This document shows, piece by piece, positions 4,956-7,813 of a stretch of DNA of 7,813 bases (positions within the stretch are counted from its first letter, which is position 1; each line of letters begins with the position of its first letter). The position numbers were made by a program, and so were the translations under genes. The notes beneath the pieces were generated by a model that was given only the letters and a program-made list of their open reading frames with translations, had not been told where the DNA came from and did no database searches. Source of the DNA: STD2-77 sp964503935 (GTDB lineage Bacteria; Patescibacteriota; Minisyncoccia; JAHIHE01; JAGLIN01); assembly GCA_964503935.1 (NCBI GenBank), contig CAZDCJ010000044.1, forward strand, positions 1 through 7,813. Reading direction: 5' to 3'.

Positions 4956-4979
4956 GTAGTTGCATCCTACTTGCTTTTT
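4947..4979 (-). terminator. Terminator of the 87-aa membrane-protein gene
   Basis: AAAAAGCAAGTAG (4947-4959) pairs perfectly over 13 bases with CTACTTGCTTTTT (4967-4979) around a seven-base loop. The symmetry suits termination in either direction. It begins six bases after the stop codon, which supports that gene being real. Confidence 0.8.
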
Positions 4980-4985
4980 CATCGC

Positions 4986-5249
4986 TTAGCGCCATGCTGT
5001 TTTGTGCTTCATGCATTCCTTTATGAGCATTATTTTGTCTTTGCGGTAGGCGAGATGCGCCAGTACCATTCCCGTGAAGATGGCGCCCGTGGCGGTGTAC
5101 ATGGCCTTCCAAAGGCCGGACCGGACACCCAGGAAGGTGCCTGTGCGCCTCAGTTTGCTCATGATCATGGCGTCGGCGAATATGGCTTTGAGGCCGAAGA
5201 AGGCCAGCATCGCCATGGTGTTCTTGTAGTCGAGCATCGCTTTGTTCAT
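4986..5249 (-). CDS. Small two-span membrane protein, 87 aa, unknown function
   Basis: I do not recognise a family. Two hydrophobic stretches are visible, about residues 11-30 (TMAMLAFFGLKAIFADAMIM) and 48-67 (around TATGAIFTGMVLAHLA), joined by a basic loop containing KLRRTGTFLGVRSGLWK. The C-terminus is basic (KECMKHKTAWR). The protein is unusually rich in methionine. Support for a real gene comes from a near-consensus promoter 70 bases upstream, a TAAGCT motif six bases before the ATG and a strong terminator right after the stop. By charge bias the loop may lie inside the cell with both ends outside, but the basic C-terminus argues the other way, so topology is open. Confidence 0.75.
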   Translation of the reverse strand: MNKAMLDYKNTMAMLAFFGLKAIFADAMIMSKLRRTGTFLGVRSGLWKAMYTATGAIFTGMVLAHLAYRKDKIMLIKECMKHKTAWR

Positions 5250-5317
5250 AATTTTAGCTTAATTATTAACAAAAGTCGAGCTTGCAAGCGTATACGTGAA
5301 ATACGGTGATAGGGTCA

Positions 5318-5346
5318 ATTATAGGGCAGTTCCTATTTCGTGGCAA
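5318..5346 (-). promoter_or_regulatory. Promoter of the 87-aa gene
   Basis: On the minus strand TTGCCA (5346-5341), a 17-base spacer and a perfect TATAAT (5323-5318). The start would be about 5311. The leader then contains two adjoining palindromes, GCTTGCAAGC (5280-5289) and CGTATACG (5289-5296). Confidence 0.7.
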
Positions 5347-5378
5347 TTATCTGCTTCGCCGGTTTTCATGGCCGATCA

Positions 5379-5406
5379 TGTACAAGAGAGGTGTCCCTGC
5401 TATAAT
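5379..5406 (+). promoter_or_regulatory. Promoter of the HD-domain gene
   Basis: TGTACA at 5379-5384, a 16-base spacer and TATAAT at 5401-5406. It diverges from the promoter at 5318-5346; the two -35 boxes are 32 bases apart. Confidence 0.55.
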
Positions 5407-5435
5407 TAGATATAAAAGATCATTAAGATAATCAT

Positions 5436-6059
5436 ATGGAAGAGGGGCGGCTCAAAAAGACGGTAAATTTCATCTTCGAGATGAATCAGCTCAAGCGGGA
5501 ATATCATCGGGGATTCATGTTGGCGGGAGTACGTGAGCCTGATACCATCGCTGAGCATTCTCTGCGGGCAGCGCAGATCGGCTATATCCTGGCGTGCATG
5601 GAAAATGAACGGGCGGGAGAAGAGATCGTAGACGCGGAAAAGGTGACATGCATGATGGTCATCCATGACAATCACGAGGCCCGGGTGGGCGATCAGCATA
5701 AAGTCGGCGCGCGCTATAAGGATATCAAACCGGCGGAAGAGGCGGCTTTTCGCGAGCAGATCGAAGGGCTCGGGAAAAGTCTGGAAGCGCGTTGGAGGGA
5801 ATATATGGTAATCTATAAGAGGCGTGATACTCTGGAAGGGGTGGTGGCTAAGGATGCCGACTGGCTAGAAACCGCTTTTCAGGCAAAGGAATATCTTGAT
5901 CTCGGATACAAGGGCGCGATTGATTGGATCGTGAACGTGGAAGAAGCGGTGGAGACGGAATCGGCCAAGGAAATCATCGCAGTCATGAAAGAGACGCCTT
6001 TCACTGCCTGGTGGGGCGGACTCAAGAAGATGACTTATAAGAAATTGGAAGAGGAATGA
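5436..6059 (+). CDS. HD-domain phosphohydrolase, YfbR/HDDC2-like 5'-nucleotidase
   Basis: 207 residues, close to the usual length for this group. The HD signature is visible in order: PDTIAEHSLRAAQIGY with His41, then VIHDNHEARVGD with His77, Asp78 and Glu81, then KDADWLETAFQAKEY with Asp142. These match the metal ligands and helper residues of YfbR, a 5'-deoxynucleotidase that removes phosphate from deoxynucleoside monophosphates. The substrate here cannot be read from the sequence; other HD hydrolases use other nucleotides. The C-terminus ends WWGGLKKMTYKKLEEE. The start at 5436 has no Shine-Dalgarno site but carries TAAGAT six bases upstream. No clear terminator follows. Confidence 0.9.
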   Translation: MEEGRLKKTVNFIFEMNQLKREYHRGFMLAGVREPDTIAEHSLRAAQIGYILACMENERAGEEIVDAEKVTCMMVIHDNHEARVGDQHKVGARYKDIKPAEEAAFREQIEGLGKSLEARWREYMVIYKRRDTLEGVVAKDADWLETAFQAKEYLDLGYKGAIDWIVNVEEAVETESAKEIIAVMKETPFTAWWGGLKKMTYKKLEEE

Positions 6060-6089
6060 TGAGTTCCGGTAAACTAAGCTTTTCTGGCT

Positions 6090-6240
6090 CTCGTTCCGTG
6101 TGTAGCGTCTTGGAGCAGCAGGCTTCAGTCTGCGCATTTGTATCGCATCTACGGTTTGGGAAGCCGCGCGGAACAAGGTCCTGGTTTACTAGGATAAATT
6201 CCGCTACTCCATTCGCTGTAGAGGTTCCGCCTTTCGCTTC
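6090..6240. repeat. Probable decayed interspersed repeat between genes
   Basis: Bases 6060-6250 hold no convincing gene. GCAGGC-TTCA-GTCTGC is a small hairpin, and the order 'GCAGACTGAAGCCTGC ... AAACCAGGACC ... GCGGAATTTATCC' on the minus strand looks like intergenic repeats I recall from other environmental genomes. GCGGAAC near 6168 and GTTCCGC near 6225 form a seven-base inverted pair. The assignment is from memory and the limits are approximate. Confidence 0.35.
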
Positions 6241-6250
6241 TTCATTTTTA

Positions 6251-6279
6251 TTTACAATATGCCGATTTGGGTGTATAAT
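6251..6279 (+). promoter_or_regulatory. Strong promoter upstream of the 97-aa gene
   Basis: TTTACA at 6251-6256, exactly 17 bases, then a perfect TATAAT at 6274-6279. The start would be about 6286, 91 bases before the ATG at 6377. Confidence 0.75.
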
Positions 6280-6305
6280 TAAAGTGTAAAAATTGAAGCT
6301 ATAAG

Positions 6306-6357
6306 AAGATCTGGATCAAAAAGGGTGTCTATCTTTTTAATCCGGATCTTTTTATAT
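6306..6357 (+). terminator. Terminator-like hairpin inside the leader of the 97-aa gene
   Basis: Bases 6306-6323 pair with 6333-6350 over a nine-base loop: 18 positions, one C-A mismatch and one wobble, followed by TTTATAT. The promoter at 6251 points into it. A transcript from that promoter would be about 65-70 bases if it stops here. It may be an attenuator for the downstream gene or define a small RNA. Confidence 0.7.
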
Positions 6358-6376
6358 GATCAAATAAGATAAATAT

Positions 6377-6670
6377 ATGGATGAGAGCAATCTCCTCGAT
6401 AAATCGATAATGCCTTCGGAGGAAGGAAGTCCGGCGGAGGAACCGGAGAGGAAGAAAGAGGAGTTCTTAAAGGACATTGGGAATGCTAGCCTGGATGCGA
6501 TAGGAATTCCAAGCGAGGAGGCGGATGAGGAGCGGGCGGCGGCGGCTGCCAGGAGGGAGGAGCTGACAGATCGTGCCAAGATGGAGGATCTCCGGACGAA
6601 AATCAACTGGACTCCGGATGGCGAAGAGGAACTGCTCGATGGTGAAGATAAAATGGAAGAAAGTATCTGA
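6377..6670 (+). CDS. Small acidic hydrophilic protein, 97 aa, unknown function
   Basis: I do not recognise a family. The protein has no membrane segment or signal peptide and is dominated by Glu and Asp, with a Lys/Arg minority. An alanine run AAAAARREEL near 54-65 suggests a helical or coiled-coil centre; the ends look disordered. The motif INWTPDGEEELL at about 76-87 is the only patch with aromatic and proline residues. Support for a real gene is the strong promoter at 6251, a TAAGAT motif six bases before the ATG and an 11-bp stem-loop after the stop. The hairpin at 6306-6350 stands between promoter and start, so expression may be conditional. Confidence 0.65.
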   Translation: MDESNLLDKSIMPSEEGSPAEEPERKKEEFLKDIGNASLDAIGIPSEEADEERAAAAARREELTDRAKMEDLRTKINWTPDGEEELLDGEDKMEESI

Positions 6671-6689
6671 TTCGTTAAATAAGATAATT

Positions 6690-6718
6690 AAGACAGCGCT
6701 TTCGAATAGCGCTGTCTT
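6690..6718. terminator. Hairpin between convergent genes
   Basis: AAGACAGCGCT (6690-6700) pairs perfectly with AGCGCTGTCTT (6708-6718) over TTCGAAT. It starts 20 bases after the 97-aa stop. The U-tract is poor on the plus strand (CATATG) and modest on the minus strand (AATTATCTTATTT), so it may serve both genes or act only as a stabilising stem. Confidence 0.6.
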
Positions 6719-6733
6719 CATATGTCCACAAGC

Positions 6734-6916
6734 TTACTTTGCCGTCTTATCATGTCGCATCATGCCGGATGCATCCTTCTCCGTGTCTTTGGCGTAACAG
6801 ATCCAGCCTGTGCCTTTTACCGATATCTTGGGCGTCAGCAGTCGGCCGTCGCTTGTCAAAGATGCGGTCAGAGAAGGGATGTCAGAATTTTCTGCTCTTG
6901 TCGCGCGACAAGTAGA
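6734..6916 (-). pseudogene. Coding-like frame without a good start, after the secreted-protein gene
   Basis: The minus frame is open for 60 codons from 6916 to the TAA at 6736-6734 and has codon use like the neighbouring genes. It reads in part SLTSDGRLLTPKISVKGTGW, then ICYAKDTEKDASGMMRHDK. It is in the +1 frame relative to the 221-aa gene and overlaps its last codons. There is no ATG or GTG before the last third; TTG at 6859 is the only plausible early start, with no ribosome site. It may be the tail of a decayed gene or a frame reached by frameshift or sequencing error. I do not recognise the protein. Confidence 0.4.
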
Positions 6917-7547
6917 TCATGCCGACAAGAATGAGGAGTGTCACTAGGCTGAATGCTCCGACGAGGGCCTTAGTGGAATCCGCCTTTTTTTCCCCGGAGT
7001 CATCCTTTTCAGCTGCATCCTGCGCTCCGGCGGCAGGAGTGGCGGAGGATGTGACTACTATATTGCTGAGAAGATATCCTTGCATGCCGCCTTCGGTCAC
7101 GAACTGTACCTGGGCATTTATATCGTCGCCGGCATCCAAGGGCTCATTCTGGTAATCCGAAGCCTTCATTATCTGGCCAGTCTTCTCGATCTGCCGCTGG
7201 TAGATACCGCCGCAGGCGGATCCGGTAGTCGCCTGGGAGACGGTCATGTTCTTGATCTCTACCTTGACGTCGTAATAGGCGGGGTTCTCGGTATTGGCTC
7301 CGACGGATGTTACCGTGGCTTCCATGTTGCAGACGGGGTTCCTGATTTCGGATGCCTGGGAATCTGTCGGTTTTACCTGGGAGTCCTCGGTCTCTTCTGC
7401 GGCATAGGCCTTCTCCATCGCCCGGAGGGCCGTCTTGTCTTCTTCGGTCATCGTATCGTTGTCTTCTGCTACGGCGAGCGAGCAGTGCGGCATCAGCATG
7501 ATAGATGCGAAAGACAAGAATAAAAGGGTAGTTGTTCGCGCTTTCAT
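6882..7547 (-). CDS. Secreted protein with C-terminal membrane anchor, 221 aa, unknown function
   Basis: The N-terminus MKARTTTLLFLSFASIMLMP is a signal peptide, with likely signal peptidase I cleavage after SLAVA (residue 27). An acidic, Glu/Thr-rich region follows at 28-68, then a compact part at about 70-166 with two cysteines, Cys73 (NPVCNME) and Cys112 (GSACGG), that could form a disulfide outside the cell. The segment 167-193 is an Ala/Asp/Lys-rich linker. A hydrophobic span at about 194-213 (ALVGAFSLVTLLILVGMIYL) and a basic tail SRDKSRKF complete a type I membrane topology. There is no lipobox and no LPXTG-like motif. Promoter at 7590-7618; no Shine-Dalgarno site. The stop TGA is followed by C, a weak stop context. 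I do not recognise the family. Confidence 0.8.
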   Translation of the reverse strand: MKARTTTLLFLSFASIMLMPHCSLAVAEDNDTMTEEDKTALRAMEKAYAAEETEDSQVKPTDSQASEIRNPVCNMEATVTSVGANTENPAYYDVKVEIKNMTVSQATTGSACGGIYQRQIEKTGQIMKASDYQNEPLDAGDDINAQVQFVTEGGMQGYLLSNIVVTSSATPAAGAQDAAEKDDSGEKKADSTKALVGAFSLVTLLILVGMIYLSRDKSRKF

Positions 7548-7577
7548 TTTTTTTGTTAAGCGGATTAATTGATAGGT

Positions 7578-7744
7578 TTATATATTATCATAATAGCAGA
7601 AAATCAGCAGAGTGCCAGATTTCTTCAAGAAAGCTGCCGCTTGTCCCATGTTCAGGAAACAGCCTTCTTGAGTGATTCCTCAAGATCAGATGTTCTGCCT
7701 GATTCGCGAGTCTTGTGCTTGGGTACTAGTTTGATGTGTAAATG
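7578..7744 (-). pseudogene. Possible decayed gene fragment upstream of the secreted-protein gene
   Basis: From 7744 the minus frame reads HLHIKLVPKHKTRESGRTSD then LEESLKKAVS and stops at 7654-7652, with a TAG two codons before the first Ile and no start codon. A single -1 shift at the stop continues NMGQAAAFLKKSGTLLIF to a TAA at 7580-7578. Both parts look protein-like. The HLHIKLVPK piece loosely recalls the end of a histidine-triad motif, but with Lys for the third His; this is weak. Confidence 0.3.
7590..7618 (-). promoter_or_regulatory. Candidate promoter of the secreted-protein gene
   Basis: On the minus strand CTGGCA (7618-7613), a 17-base spacer and TATTAT (7595-7590) preceded by TGC, an extended -10. 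The leader would be about 35 bases. It lies inside the possible gene remnant at 7578-7744. Confidence 0.5.
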
Positions 7745-7813
7745 CTAATGAATATTGCAATCATTGCAATGGCTAGTGTCCTTGTATTTTGAATACTTTC
7801 ATTTTTTCTATCT
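7726..7813 (-). CDS. Possible 3' end of a gene cut by the window edge
   Basis: The minus frame is open from the window edge to a TAG at 7728-7726 and would read DRKNESIQNTRTLAIAMIAI then FISIYTSN, a plausible C-terminal membrane span. It overlaps the remnant at 7578-7744 in another frame, and the DNA is AT-rich, so chance is a real alternative. Confidence 0.2.
   Translation of the reverse strand, partial: DRKNESIQNTRTLAIAMIAIFISIYTSN
7754..7770. repeat. Double palindrome ATTGCAAT-C-ATTGCAAT
   Basis: The 8-bp palindrome ATTGCAAT occurs twice with one base between, making a 17-bp near-perfect dyad. It could be an operator, but no start site close by makes this compelling. Confidence 0.4.

Noticed and set aside
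4848..5309. A 153-codon plus-strand frame.
   Set aside because: It runs backwards through the 87-aa gene, its terminator and the RRM leader; the minus-strand signals are far better.

Overview
The window suggests a small-genome environmental bacterium, most likely a Candidatus Patescibacteria (CPR, Parcubacteria-like) lineage. This is inference. It rests on an Obg GTPase with no C-terminal extension, a ComF-type phosphoribosyltransferase with N-terminal zinc clusters, an L,D-transpeptidase with an Ig-like stalk, a single-RRM RNA-binding protein, several short orphan membrane or secreted proteins, and intergenic DNA rich in palindromic repeats of the kinds seen in such genomes. TGA is a stop codon (comF and obg both end with it), so the SR1/Gracilibacteria code does not apply. 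I see no rRNA, tRNA, CRISPR array, transposase or phage gene.

Layout. 1-330: a terminator, a near-consensus promoter, a 48-codon membrane-protein gene, then two further hairpins. 331-1143: no convincing protein gene; a structured segment (371-457), three tandem palindromic elements (514-800), two copies of an 'AGAGGGGT...CCGGGGTGTGT' repeat and two perfect or near-perfect inverted repeats. 1144-2007: comF. 2058-3083: an L,D-transpeptidase gene with promoter and terminator. 3096-3198: a 103-bp repeat between convergent genes. 3315-5346, minus strand: obg, an RRM gene and an 87-residue membrane-protein gene, each with its own terminator and a candidate promoter. 5379-6670, plus strand: an HD-domain nucleotidase-like gene and a 97-residue acidic protein gene. 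6734-7618, minus strand: a secreted, C-terminally anchored protein and a coding-like remnant. 7578-7813: AT-rich, with decayed or partial coding signals.

Organisation. Nearly every gene looks like its own transcription unit, with a candidate sigma70-type promoter upstream and, in most cases, a hairpin downstream. The functions (DNA uptake or PRPP chemistry, wall cross-linking, ribosome assembly GTPase, RNA binding, nucleotide hydrolysis) are housekeeping and do not form one pathway.

The most interesting signals are regulatory: a TAAG(A/C)T-N6-ATG motif at four starts, terminator-like hairpins between promoter and start codon for two genes, a short gene bracketed by two hairpins with compensatory base changes, and a coding-like reading frame continuing past the stop of the secreted-protein gene. 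I do not see a complete undescribed multi-gene system.
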